A stretch of DNA of 64,000 nucleotides from Anaerolineaceae bacterium (GTDB lineage Bacteria; Chloroflexota; Anaerolineae; Aggregatilineales; Phototrophicaceae): positions 186,001 to 250,000 of the forward strand of contig JACKCH010000014.1 of NCBI GenBank assembly GCA_020634115.1, read 5' to 3'. A model generated the notes under the pieces. It did not search any database and was not told the DNA's origin. It worked only from the letters and a program-made list of their open reading frames with translations. Below, piece by piece: positions 27,712-36,732 of this stretch (the stretch's first letter is position 1; each line of letters begins with the position of its first letter). Both the position numbers and the translations under genes were made by a program.

Positions 27712-30700
27712 ATGGCGACACGAGTATTGATCCTCCACCCCAAGCTGGTTTTCGCGGTCACCCTCAAGCAGGCTCTGGAACAGACCGGGGCTTTTGAGGT
27801 ACACCCGTTTACGACGATTCAGGCCACTCTGGAGTACCTGCGCGAGCATCCCCAGGATGTGGCACTGGTTGATTTTTCGCTGCCGGATGCTAACGGCACA
27901 CAGCTTGTGCGTTGGCTGCGCAGCACGCAGCCCGACCTGGCGATTATCGCCAGCCCTCGACCTGCCGATGCCAACGAAATCATGGCGGCCCTGAAGATTC
28001 AGGGCATGGTCAATCCACCATTTACCGCCCGTGAGATCATCCCGCTGCTGGAACAGGCGGTTGAGACTATGCAGCGCATCGCGGACGACACGCCACCACG
28101 CCCGATAACCCTGCCCGGCATCGATCCATCGGAAGATACGCCCGTCCCGCCCATAGCAGTAAATACCAGAATTCTGGACGATGCGCCACAGCCCCCTGCC
28201 CAGCAGCCCAGTGGCACGCGTATCCTGGAAGACGACCCCGGCACACCGGCACCGCCCACCGCGCCATTCGGGAAAACACGAATCCTCGATGATGTTCAAC
28301 CCGATATTCCCGAAGCGCCGTATGCGCCAGAGTATGGCAGCACACGAAAGCTGGATGAATCACCGCCGCCACCCCACAGTGCTCAGCCTCGTCGTCTGAT
28401 CGAAGAGCCGCCTATTGAAGAAGGTGATACACCCGCCGTCCCTACGCGGAACTCGGAAGCGACGCGCCAGTTCCTGGCCTCTAAGCCATCGTCGTTTGAT
28501 AGTCTGTTTGACGATGTGCTGGACGTAATTGACGCCGAACTCGGAATCGGTGACGAGGACAAGCCGGAAAACGAAGATGAAGACAGCAGCCAGGGCGACT
28601 CATTCAAAGGGATGATTAAGTCTCTGAGCCGACCTGAACCGGACTCCAGCCTACCGGAACGCCAGAAACAGGGCATGGATTTCACCTATACCAGCGGTAT
28701 GGACACTGTCCTGCGGGAGATTGCCCGTACCAAAACCGCCCCCTTGCCAGATGTGGATGCCCCTCCGCCGGGCCAAGTGCCGGATATGCCACCTAGTACC
28801 TTTGAAAAGCTGGCGCAGGAAGAGCCGCCAATGCCAACATTGGAAGACAGCGGCACGATTGGCGACCTGATGGTGGGTATCTCGGATAACCAATTCCGTA
28901 ACGTGTTGGCGATGCTGCGTGGCGAAGAGCCACATAAGAGCAGCGCAGACATCGAACGAGCGACAATTGAAGAAGCGTTCGCTGGGGTGTTCTGGCCGGG
29001 TGAGTCTGGCGAGCAAACGGAAGAAACACCTGTACCGCCGCCTACTTTGCCGGAAGTCCCCCCTCCGCCGAAAGATATGGGGGAAACCACCGCCGGATTT
29101 AACCGTACCTTTGACCAGATGGACTATATTGAGTCCTTCGACGAAGAAGCCGGGGATGCAACCGTCCCACAGGTGATTCTTGAGGCAGCATTAGATGAAT
29201 CAACACCGCCCGGCGATTTTTCTCTGAATCGATTGATTGACGATATTGATGCCCGGTTATCCATCCACAAACTGGCGATTCGCGGGCTGCCTTCCTGGGA
29301 TCAGGAAACCGGTGCATTCCGCGCGGTGGATATGGAGGGAATCCGCGAACCGGACTTCCTACCGGACGAGTTACCAATGGGCGAAATGGTGACGCCCGAT
29401 CTGCCGCGACTGGAAGACGACGATGAAGCAGTCTTCACCACACAGCCATCGAAAGCCACCCGCGAAGCCCTGCAAGAACAGGGGGAGCAGTCTTCGGTGA
29501 CGCTGGAATGGGTCAGCGAAGGCTATACCGAGGACACGGCAATCGCTCAGTCGCAGAGCGATACCCAGGCCGATACGCTGCTGGATGCAATCGAAGCCGA
29601 CGATGAGCCGGGTGACTTCACGCCGCTCGAACCGCTGGACAATGCAGAATGGGGTGAAGAAACACCTCTGCCAACCGAAACCGGCTCCATTGAACCAGAA
29701 ACAATACCGGAGGCGGAGACGCCAGAAGAGATGGACTGGCTGGACGAAGGCGCGTTCACGGCAGGTGAAGTGGACACAGTCTTTGATGGGTATGGCCGTT
29801 TCGATGATGTCCCTGGTTACGATGACGGCTATGTCGAGCCGGAAGCAACCTCAATCGAAGCCGAAATTGAACCTGAGGACGAATGGCTGGACGAAACACC
29901 GCCTGTTTATGATGAAAACACCTGGTTACAGCCGTTGCTGGAAAAACCGGAGAAAAAGCAGGAAACCCAACCTGAAGCACCGTTCACTGAAGAACCGATT
30001 GTTTTCCAGCAGGAAGAAGTAATTGAAGAACCTGATACTTTCCAGCAAGAAGAGGTGATCGAAGAACCGGTTGTCTTCCAGCAGGAAGAAGTAATCGAAG
30101 AACCAGTTGTCTTCCAACAAGAAGAGGTGATCGAAGAACCAATTGCCTTCCAGCAGGAAGAAGTCATGGCCGCACCAGAGGATGTTCTGAGCGCCTGGGA
30201 TGCGTCACCCACCGAAGAAGACCTTGAAACCACAACCCGCCCGTTGGACATTCCGGCGGAAATCGTGGAAAGTCAGGTTCATACGGCCTGGGACATCGCG
30301 GCGCATGAAGAAGTCGGCTCAACCACGCAGCCACTCGAAATCGTGGATTCCTGGGATGAACCCGGTGAAGAAACCAGTGCGGCGGAAGTGCCACCGGAAA
30401 AGCCAGATTCCAACGTGGCACAACTGGCGGTGACTTTGACCCAGGCATCGCTGGATGTGAGTGCTGAGGCCACTTTGCTTACACATCATGGCGAAATCAT
30501 CGCCTATGCCGGGCATCTGACACAGGACGATGTCGAAGAACTGCGCGCGGCCATCGAAAATGACTGGGATGCACAACCCGAAGGCGCACGCATTCGCTTT
30601 GTTACCCTGCCGAGCAGTGGCAAAGACTACATGCTCTATTCGATTTTGACGCAGGCTAACCTGACACTTTCTATGATCTTCAGCAGTGAAACGCCGCTGC

Positions 30701-31203
30701 GGGTGATCCGCAAGCAGGGGCAAATCCTGGCGGATGCACTGCGCCATGTTCCGGAGGTTCCACCGCCTCCAGTGGTCGAACCGCCCGCCACCCCGGTTGA
30801 AATCACGCCGGTCACGCCGGTTCAGGAGATGGTTGAAGTCGCCGTCCGTCAAGCCTTCTCATATGTGTGGCTGCTGCGTGACCCGGACAATCATTTGCCA
30901 GGCGTCGCTGCCCAGGCGATGATTAGTGGACTCACACTGCAATTGAGCGAACAAGGCTGGCAGATTATTACATTGCAAGTTCATGAGGATTTCATCTACC
31001 TGCTGGCGGAAGTTCCCGGCGATACGCCACCTAACCTCGTTATGACCGACCTCAAGCGGCGGTCTGCGGAAATTGCCCGTGCACAAATACCAAACCTGGA
31101 TGTCAAAACACTATGGGCGGATAGCTATCTGATTCTGACGCCAGGGCGCGAACTGGAAACTGAGGAAATCCTGGAATTCATCAACTTCCAGCGGATGCTG
31201 TGA
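27712..31203 (+). CDS. Receiver-like / roadblock-like regulator with a C-terminal IS200-type domain
   Basis: A protein of about 1163 residues. The N-terminal 120 residues look like a receiver (VLILHPKLVFAVTLKQALEQ; VALVDFSLPDANGTQLVRWL with the phospho-Asp position kept), although the usual acidic pair at the start is missing. A long acidic, Pro-rich, probably disordered middle follows, with a run of five 12-residue repeats. A roadblock/LC7-like domain comes next (about 30430-30750). The last 114 residues align by eye with IS200/IS605 Y1 transposases but lack all catalytic residues. Start codons at 27676 (TTG) and 27703 are also in frame; none has a good ribosome site. A terminator follows. 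Role unknown; gliding or polarity-type scaffolds are one comparison. Confidence 0.75.
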   Translation: MATRVLILHPKLVFAVTLKQALEQTGAFEVHPFTTIQATLEYLREHPQDVALVDFSLPDANGTQLVRWLRSTQPDLAIIASPRPADANEIMAALKIQGMVNPPFTAREIIPLLEQAVETMQRIADDTPPRPITLPGIDPSEDTPVPPIAVNTRILDDAPQPPAQQPSGTRILEDDPGTPAPPTAPFGKTRILDDVQPDIPEAPYAPEYGSTRKLDESPPPPHSAQPRRLIEEPPIEEGDTPAVPTRNSEATRQFLASKPSSFDSLFDDVLDVIDAELGIGDEDKPENEDEDSSQGDSFKGMIKSLSRPEPDSSLPERQKQGMDFTYTSGMDTVLREIARTKTAPLPDVDAPPPGQVPDMPPSTFEKLAQEEPPMPTLEDSGTIGDLMVGISDNQFRNVLAMLRGEEPHKSSADIERATIEEAFAGVFWPGESGEQTEETPVPPPTLPEVPPPPKDMGETTAGFNRTFDQMDYIESFDEEAGDATVPQVILEAALDESTPPGDFSLNRLIDDIDARLSIHKLAIRGLPSWDQETGAFRAVDMEGIREPDFLPDELPMGEMVTPDLPRLEDDDEAVFTTQPSKATREALQEQGEQSSVTLEWVSEGYTEDTAIAQSQSDTQADTLLDAIEADDEPGDFTPLEPLDNAEWGEETPLPTETGSIEPETIPEAETPEEMDWLDEGAFTAGEVDTVFDGYGRFDDVPGYDDGYVEPEATSIEAEIEPEDEWLDETPPVYDENTWLQPLLEKPEKKQETQPEAPFTEEPIVFQQEEVIEEPDTFQQEEVIEEPVVFQQEEVIEEPVVFQQEEVIEEPIAFQQEEVMAAPEDVLSAWDASPTEEDLETTTRPLDIPAEIVESQVHTAWDIAAHEEVGSTTQPLEIVDSWDEPGEETSAAEVPPEKPDSNVAQLAVTLTQASLDVSAEATLLTHHGEIIAYAGHLTQDDVEELRAAIENDWDAQPEGARIRFVTLPSSGKDYMLYSILTQANLTLSMIFSSETPLRVIRKQGQILADALRHVPEVPPPPVVEPPATPVEITPVTPVQEMVEVAVRQAFSYVWLLRDPDNHLPGVAAQAMISGLTLQLSEQGWQIITLQVHEDFIYLLAEVPGDTPPNLVMTDLKRRSAEIARAQIPNLDVKTLWADSYLILTPGRELETEEILEFINFQRML
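29989..30168 (+). repeat. Five tandem 36-base repeats in the regulator gene
   Basis: Five units encode EEP-x-x-FQQEEV-I/M (for example EEPVVFQQEEVI). The units differ at third codon positions and at two residues, so the repeat is not new. The repeated segment is strongly acidic and would form a charged spacer. Confidence 0.85.
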
Positions 31204-31237
31204 CCAGTTCGCCGCGAATACCGAATTGACTTGCGAT

Positions 31238-31260
31238 GCCTCCGCTAACGGGGGCATTTT
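31238..31260 (+). terminator. Intrinsic terminator after the regulator gene
   Basis: GCCTCCG (31238-31244) pairs with CGGGGGC (31249-31255; one G-T pair) around CTAA, followed by ATTTT. Confidence 0.6.
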
Positions 31261-31276
31261 GGTCTATACCGCCGAT

Positions 31277-31306
31277 TTGCCTGGCCTGCCCGTCCCTTGC
31301 TATATT
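31277..31306 (+). promoter_or_regulatory. Predicted promoter of the DUF1801-to-MFS operon
   Basis: TTGCCT (31277-31282), an 18-base spacer and TATATT (31301-31306), about 29 bases before the ATG at 31335. A strong AGGAGGAGAG ribosome site follows. Confidence 0.45.
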
Positions 31307-31334
31307 CTAAGATACAGTTTCAGGAGGAGAGACA

Positions 31335-31763
31335 ATGGCGAAGCTCAAAACGACTCCCAACAATCAGGATGTCACGACTTTCCTGAATGGCGTAGCGAAC
31401 GCAAAACGGCGGGAGGACTCCTTCGCGGTGCTGGCACTAATGCAGGAAGTCACCGGTTATGAACCCCGGTTGTGGGGGGACAGCATCGTCGGCTTTGGCA
31501 GCTATCACTATAAGTACGCCAGCGGACACGAGGGAGATTCGTTCCTGGCGGGATTCTCGCCGCGCAAGCAAAGCCTGACTTTGTATATCATGGCGGGTTT
31601 TGACCAGTACGACGCGCTGATGGTAAAACTTGGCAAGCATACCACTGGCAAATCCTGTCTGTATATCAAGAAACTTGAGGACATTAACCAGGATGTCCTG
31701 CGTGAACTGGTCAAAGCATCGGTTGAACACGTCGCGGAGACGAATTCACCCACGCAGGAATAA
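31335..31763 (+). CDS. DUF1801 domain protein
   Basis: A 142-residue soluble protein of the DUF1801 (YdhG-like) family, recognised by EPRLWGDSIVGFGSYHYKYASG, here VTGYEPRLWGDSIVGFG, and by the Lys-rich end GKSCLYIKKLEDINQDVL. Its function is not established in any relative I know. It has a strong AGGAGGAG ribosome site and is 32 bases from the atuA-like gene, so it is probably the first gene of that operon. Confidence 0.85.
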   Translation: MAKLKTTPNNQDVTTFLNGVANAKRREDSFAVLALMQEVTGYEPRLWGDSIVGFGSYHYKYASGHEGDSFLAGFSPRKQSLTLYIMAGFDQYDALMVKLGKHTTGKSCLYIKKLEDINQDVLRELVKASVEHVAETNSPTQE

Positions 31764-31795
31764 CGCCCCTTTCATTAGAAGCGAGAAACCATGTT

Positions 31796-33157
31796 ATGAC
31801 CTATCGTGTCGGTTCGGCGGAAGGGTTTTACGGCGATAACGTCCTGAGCGCCCTGCCGATGATTCGCGGCGGGCATGTGGATGTCGTCTGCTTCGAGGCG
31901 CTGGCGGAACTCACGCTGGCGATTTTGCAGAAAGACCGCATGAAAGACCCCTCACGCGGCTATACATTCGATATAGAACTCATCGCCCGCAAGGTGCTAC
32001 CGGAGGCCTTCGCCCGTAAAATCCCCCTGATTACCAACGGCGGCGGCCTGAATCCCCAGGGTGCGGGGGAAAAAGTGCGCCAGATCGCGGAACAACTCGG
32101 ATTACAGGGCTGCAAAATCGCGGTGATTTCCGGTGACAACCTGTTGAACCAGCTGGACGACCTGCAAACGGCAGGCGAAACCCTGGCGAACATGGATACC
32201 GGGCAACCCCTGGCGGCGGCGGAAAATCAGTTCTGGGTAACAGGTAATGTGTATCTGGGCGCTGCGCCGATTGTCGAGGCGCTGCAAAACGGCGCGGACA
32301 TGGTGATTACCGGGCGCGTCGCCGACCCGTGCCTGTACCTCGCGCCGCTGGTCGCCCATTATGGTTGGGGCTGGGACGAATGGGACAAGCTGGCATCCGG
32401 CATTGTCGCCGGGCATCTGCTGGAATGCACCGGGCAGGTCGTCGGCGGCAACAGTCTGGCGTCCATTGACCGCCTGAGCGGGGAAGGAATGCACAACCTG
32501 GGCTACCCCATCGCGGAAGTGGAAGCCGATGGCAGTTTCGTGCTGACCAAAACGCCGGACATGAACGGGCATGTCACGCTGGAAACCGTCAAAGAACAGC
32601 TTCTTTACGAAGTCCACGACCCGGCCAATTACATCACGCCCGACGTGGTGGCGAATTTCACCACGCTGCGGCTCGAATCCGCCGGGCAAGACCGGGTGCA
32701 CGTCTCCGGCGTGACCGGCAAACCGCGCCCGGAAAAACTCAAGTTGAACCTGAACCGGTTGGAAGGCTATTCCCGCGAGTTGATCTACACCATTGGCTGG
32801 CCGGAAGCCTGGCACAAGTTCGAGCAGATGAAAGGTATGATGGAGGCGGCCTGGGAAGGGCTGCCCATCCAGCGCGTCGCTTACAGTTTCCTGGGCGTGA
32901 ACAGTCTGTACGGGTCGGTGGCGGATTTACCGGACGACCCATTAGAGTTGATTGTGCGCGTGGTATTCACCGCGCCGGATGCCGATACGCTCAAAACGGC
33001 GGTGCGGCGCTTGATGAACGACGGACTCAGCGGCCCAGCGGGAATGTCTATTTCCGGCACGACCATCGGGCAAGACCCGCGCCCGATTGTGGGACTCTGG
33101 CCGACCCTCATCGGGCGGGAACAGGTGACACCGCACATCGCCTACTATGATGTATAA
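31796..33157 (+). CDS. AtuA-family protein (DUF1446), N-terminal type
   Basis: A 453-residue protein of the acyclic terpene utilization AtuA family. It opens with YRVGSAEGFYGDNVLSALPM and has the family motifs LITNGGGLNPQGAGEKVRQI, DMVITGRVADPCLYLAPLV and GQVVGGNSLASID. In pseudomonads AtuA belongs to a geranyl-CoA/terpenoid route, but the reaction is not known and the family is broad. The C-terminal AtuA domain is encoded by the next gene, 16 bases away, so this is the split form. Confidence 0.85.
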   Translation: MTYRVGSAEGFYGDNVLSALPMIRGGHVDVVCFEALAELTLAILQKDRMKDPSRGYTFDIELIARKVLPEAFARKIPLITNGGGLNPQGAGEKVRQIAEQLGLQGCKIAVISGDNLLNQLDDLQTAGETLANMDTGQPLAAAENQFWVTGNVYLGAAPIVEALQNGADMVITGRVADPCLYLAPLVAHYGWGWDEWDKLASGIVAGHLLECTGQVVGGNSLASIDRLSGEGMHNLGYPIAEVEADGSFVLTKTPDMNGHVTLETVKEQLLYEVHDPANYITPDVVANFTTLRLESAGQDRVHVSGVTGKPRPEKLKLNLNRLEGYSRELIYTIGWPEAWHKFEQMKGMMEAAWEGLPIQRVAYSFLGVNSLYGSVADLPDDPLELIVRVVFTAPDADTLKTAVRRLMNDGLSGPAGMSISGTTIGQDPRPIVGLWPTLIGREQVTPHIAYYDV

Positions 33158-33172
33158 GAAAGAGGCACAAGG

Positions 33173-33487
33173 ATGCCCAAACGACTGTATGACCTCGCCT
33201 ACGGGCGGGAAGGCGACAAGGGCAATATCGCCAATATCAGCGTGATTGCCCGCACGCCTGCCGATTACCAGGAAATCAAAGCCAGACTGACCGCTGAACG
33301 GGTGAAAGCCCATCTGGGCGACCTGGTACAGGGTGAGGTCGTGCGCTACGAAATGGACAATATCGAGGCGCTCAACTTCGTGTGTTATGACGCGCTGGAC
33401 GGCGGCGGCACGCGCTCGTTGCGGATAGACGGCCTGGGTAAGTCGCTGGCCGGGGCGCTGCTCTATATGGAATGGGAAGACGCATGA
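33173..33487 (+). CDS. AtuA C-terminal-type small protein
   Basis: A 104-residue protein beginning LYDLAYGREGDKGNIANISV, the hallmark of the domain that forms the C-terminal end of fused AtuA proteins and is often a separate gene. It probably forms a complex with the large AtuA protein. An AAAGAGG ribosome site precedes it. Its TGA overlaps the next gene's ATG (ATGA at 33484), which ties it to the queuosine-type gene in one operon. Confidence 0.82.
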   Translation: MPKRLYDLAYGREGDKGNIANISVIARTPADYQEIKARLTAERVKAHLGDLVQGEVVRYEMDNIEALNFVCYDALDGGGTRSLRIDGLGKSLAGALLYMEWEDA

Positions 33488-34497
33488 CAGCACCAATCAG
33501 CATCAACACCGAACAGGCACGTCGCATGGGGCAGCACATCGTGGCGCTCAACTGGAAAAGCGCCGGATATGACACCATTAACGCGGCGCTGCCCCCCGAC
33601 TGCACCGACGAGCAGGCCATAGACTATTTCTTCTTCACGTCTATGCTGCTGTTCGACTTCAAGAATATCGAAACCACCCTGCCTGACGGCACGTACCTGA
33701 AAGGCACCAATGTCTTTTTCCATCTGGCGAAACACGCGCCGGAAATCCGCCCGGATTTCTGGTCGGCGGCGTTGGCGACCATGCCGGACGACGATTACAA
33801 CCGGGCATTCTCGCTAACCCATAACCCGGCACAACCCACGATGCCGCGTATGGATGAACGCATCGCGCTGCTGCGGGATGCGGCGGCAAAACTGCTCGAA
33901 CGGTGGGACGGTTCGGCCAGCCGTCTGCTGGCGGCGCACCCCAACCTGAAAACGGCGAACGGGAACGGCCTGTTGGAAGTCGTGCAGCGAACCTTCCAGG
34001 GTTACGACGACCCGCTCTATAAAAAACAGTTCGTTTTCCTGAAGGCGCTGGATGTCACCGGGCGCTGGCAGCCCCGCGACCCGGAAAATATCCAGATGCC
34101 AGTGGATTACCATGTCATCCGGCTGGCGCTGCGCAACGGCACAATCACCGTACATGACCCGGCGTTGGCGGCGGCGCTGCGGGAAAACCAGCCCTGCTCG
34201 GCAGAAGATGAAGCGGCGCTGCGCACGGCGATTATGATGGCCTATGATGAGATGATTCGTTCATCCGGGCTGTCGGTCTATTTCGTGGATGAAGTGTTCT
34301 GGCTGGTGGGGCGAAGCTGCTGCCACTATGCCCGTCCGCCGCGCTGTGCGGCCTGCGATTTCAGCGACTGTACGGTACAACCGGCTTTCGGTTACACCTG
34401 TCCGGGGAAATGCCCGCTGGCCGGGGCGTGCCTGGGCGCGCAGGACGAAGCCTACCGTTCACTGCTGGAACCCAACGTTGTGACGACCTACTATTGA
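33484..34497 (+). CDS. Queuosine salvage protein (DUF2419/Qng1-type nucleosidase)
   Basis: A 337-residue protein whose order of motifs matches the DUF2419 queuosine salvage family by eye: DEQAIDYFFFTSMLLFDF, a YLKGTNVFFHLAKHA stretch, MPRMDERIALLRDAAAKLLE, QFVFLKALDVTGRW and MPVDYHVIRLALRNG, where the Asp is the expected catalytic residue. Family members release queuine from queuosine 5'-phosphate. A Cys-rich tail (CCHYARPPRCAACDFSDC, then CPGKCPLAGAC) could bind a metal or FeS cluster and is absent from the human enzyme as I remember it. The ATG at 33484 overlaps the preceding stop; an in-frame ATG at 33472 lies inside that gene. A PfkB kinase follows 1 base later. Confidence 0.75.
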   Translation: MTAPISINTEQARRMGQHIVALNWKSAGYDTINAALPPDCTDEQAIDYFFFTSMLLFDFKNIETTLPDGTYLKGTNVFFHLAKHAPEIRPDFWSAALATMPDDDYNRAFSLTHNPAQPTMPRMDERIALLRDAAAKLLERWDGSASRLLAAHPNLKTANGNGLLEVVQRTFQGYDDPLYKKQFVFLKALDVTGRWQPRDPENIQMPVDYHVIRLALRNGTITVHDPALAAALRENQPCSAEDEAALRTAIMMAYDEMIRSSGLSVYFVDEVFWLVGRSCCHYARPPRCAACDFSDCTVQPAFGYTCPGKCPLAGACLGAQDEAYRSLLEPNVVTTYY

Positions 34498-34498
34498 T

Positions 34499-35410
34499 AT
34501 GTCACCGCAAATCGCTGTGACCAGCGTCCTCTCGATGGATCACATCACCTGGCCGGAAACCGGCGAACAGGTGACAGTGGGAAGCTGCGGCTATTATGTG
34601 GCGATGGCGTTGGCACACCTGGGCGCGGACGTGCTGTATGCCGGGGCGCACGGCGATGATTTCGACCCGGTGCTGGTCGAACCACTGCGGGCGGCGGGGG
34701 CAGTCGTCGAATTGTGTCCCCTGCCCGGCGCAACCGCTCGCCTTGATCTGGTGTACACCGCAACCGGCGAAATCGCCCACGTCCATTATGACGAAGCGGG
34801 CGGCACAGCCTTTACCGCTGACGACCTGCCCGCCACCTTCTGGAACGCCCCGACCCTCTGGCTCGGCACTGCGCCCCACGCCTTTCACCAGCAGGTCGCC
34901 GAACGCGCCGCCCAGCAGAACCAGCGCGTCTTTCTGTCCACGCAGGGCGAATACCGGGGCGGGAAAGCTGACCTGACGCGCCTCGCCCCCTATCTGAGCG
35001 GGATATTCTCCAATGTGGGCGAAGTCAGCAGTTTCGGCTATGGCGATTTTGCGGCAGCGGTAGCCCACCTGCGCGAATGCAATCCTCGCCTGACGCTGCT
35101 GATTACGCACGGCGCACACGGGGCGTGGCTGCTGACAGACGAAACCGCCTATCATGTCCCTGCCGCGCCCTGCCCGAACCTGGTGAATACCGTTGGCGCG
35201 GGGGATACCTTCGCGGCGGCCTGGCTGCTGCAAACACTCAACGGCAACCCCCCGGCGGAGGCGCTCCCCTGGGCGGGGGCGGCGGCGGCGCTGCAAATGC
35301 GCGGCTACGGGTATACCGCGCAGCCTTCCGCCGAAGAAGTAGAGGCCTATTTACAACCAATCAAAAACAAGTTGGCCGTTGTGCGCCACATGAGGATAAA
35401 TCTTGCCTGA
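34499..35410 (+). CDS. PfkB-family nucleoside or sugar kinase
   Basis: A 303-residue ribokinase-fold kinase. The second PfkB signature is clear (LVNTVGAGDTFAAAWLL, with the catalytic Asp in GAGD), and the N-terminal substrate-lid region fits (VGSCGYYVAMALAHLGADV). PfkB enzymes phosphorylate sugars or nucleosides. It lies 1 base after the queuosine-salvage-type gene and overlaps the MFS gene, so a nucleoside substrate, possibly queuosine, is an attractive inference: the salvage enzyme needs the 5'-phosphate. The sequence alone does not prove it. Confidence 0.82.
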   Translation: MSPQIAVTSVLSMDHITWPETGEQVTVGSCGYYVAMALAHLGADVLYAGAHGDDFDPVLVEPLRAAGAVVELCPLPGATARLDLVYTATGEIAHVHYDEAGGTAFTADDLPATFWNAPTLWLGTAPHAFHQQVAERAAQQNQRVFLSTQGEYRGGKADLTRLAPYLSGIFSNVGEVSSFGYGDFAAAVAHLRECNPRLTLLITHGAHGAWLLTDETAYHVPAAPCPNLVNTVGAGDTFAAAWLLQTLNGNPPAEALPWAGAAAALQMRGYGYTAQPSAEEVEAYLQPIKNKLAVVRHMRINLA

Positions 35411-36557
35411 ACCAACGCTGCGTCACTATCGAAGAACGGGGTTTACCTGGCTGGCCTATGGGCTGCTGGGCTACTTCGCTTATCTGCAAACCATCTGGGG
35501 GCCGCTCGTACCACTGCTGCGGGTCGAATTTGACCTGAATTACGCAATGGGCGGGCTTCATGCCACCGCCTTTGCATTGGGGATGTTCGCCGCTGGGCTG
35601 CTGAGTGACACCATCGCGGAACGAATTGGTGACAAACGCGCCTTCTGGATCGGTTCAACCGGCATGGCAGCCGGGGTGCTGCTCCTGCTGACAGCGACCA
35701 GTGTCTACATGACCTTATTTTCCGCCCTGCTGATGGGGCTGTTTGGCACGCTGATGCTCATCCTGATTCAGGCCGGGTTAGCCAACGAGCATGGCGCTTT
35801 GCGGGCAACGGCAATTACCGAAGCGAACGTCATCGCCTATATCGCCAGCACCTTAGCGCCACTGCTGGTCAGCCTGGTCGTAGCGATTGGCATCGGCTGG
35901 CGCGGTGCGCTCATTTTCCCCATCACCGTCTGGGGGATTCTGCGGTTGACGAACCACAAACGCGATTTCCCCACTGCTGAAGGTGGGAGTACGCAGTCTC
36001 GCAAAACACCTTTTCCGATTTCTTTCTGGGTGATCTGGCTGGGGCTGACATTGAGTGTCGCGGCGGAATGGGTCGTTACTTTCTGGACAGCGGATTTTCT
36101 GATTCAACGCCTGAGCATAGAAACCTCAGCAGCCACCGCTTCGCTGGCGGTGTTTACGGGATTCGGCGTTTTGGGCCGGTGGATCGCTTCACAACTGGCA
36201 AAGCGATTCAGCGAAAAGCGGCTGCTAACCGGCGCGCTCGCCCTGGCCTTCGTCGGCGCGACCCTCTTCTGGGTTTCGCAGCAAACACTCTTAAGTTTTG
36301 CTGGGCTGGCGCTGCTGGGCTTCGGGCTGGCAAATGCTTATCCGCTGGGCGCGGCCACCTTAATCCGCACCGCACCGCAGCAGGCGAATCGAGCCAGCGC
36401 ACGGGCATCGCTGGGAGCCGCCGTCGCGATCCTGGTTGCGCCCCAGGCCGTCGGGATTCTGGCAGATTCGATGAGCATCACCACCGCCTTCGGCAGTGTG
36501 TTGCTGCTGGTGCTGGCTGCACTGGCACTGACGGCATTCTCACCGGCACAACCATAA
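35403..36557 (+). CDS. MFS transporter
   Basis: A 384-residue carrier with about 12 membrane segments. The loop after segment two has the MFS motif A pattern (GLLSDTIAERIGDKRAFW), and a second copy follows segment eight (GRWIASQLAKRFSEKR). It starts at a TTG with AGGATAAATC before it, 8 bases inside the kinase gene, so it is coupled to the kinase. As the last gene of the salvage operon it could bring in the nucleoside or base used by the two enzymes (inference). Confidence 0.85.
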   Translation: MPEPTLRHYRRTGFTWLAYGLLGYFAYLQTIWGPLVPLLRVEFDLNYAMGGLHATAFALGMFAAGLLSDTIAERIGDKRAFWIGSTGMAAGVLLLLTATSVYMTLFSALLMGLFGTLMLILIQAGLANEHGALRATAITEANVIAYIASTLAPLLVSLVVAIGIGWRGALIFPITVWGILRLTNHKRDFPTAEGGSTQSRKTPFPISFWVIWLGLTLSVAAEWVVTFWTADFLIQRLSIETSAATASLAVFTGFGVLGRWIASQLAKRFSEKRLLTGALALAFVGATLFWVSQQTLLSFAGLALLGFGLANAYPLGAATLIRTAPQQANRASARASLGAAVAILVAPQAVGILADSMSITTAFGSVLLLVLAALALTAFSPAQP

Positions 36558-36732
36558 CTCCCGACACGGCGGCCTGACGCGCGATTTACTCTTATTGCCG
36601 GGCTTTCCAAACTCATCAAACTCTATATTGCCAACGCTGGAATCATGCGGGCGTTGGTGCTACAGTGCGAGTCGCACGACCCGGTATTGAGGAAGTCCAT
36701 CACGGAATACCGGAATGGATGGGAGAAAAATC

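Noticed and set aside
29989..30168. Five regular 36-base repeats as a CRISPR array
   Set aside because: They are adjacent with no spacers, in frame, and encode a protein repeat.
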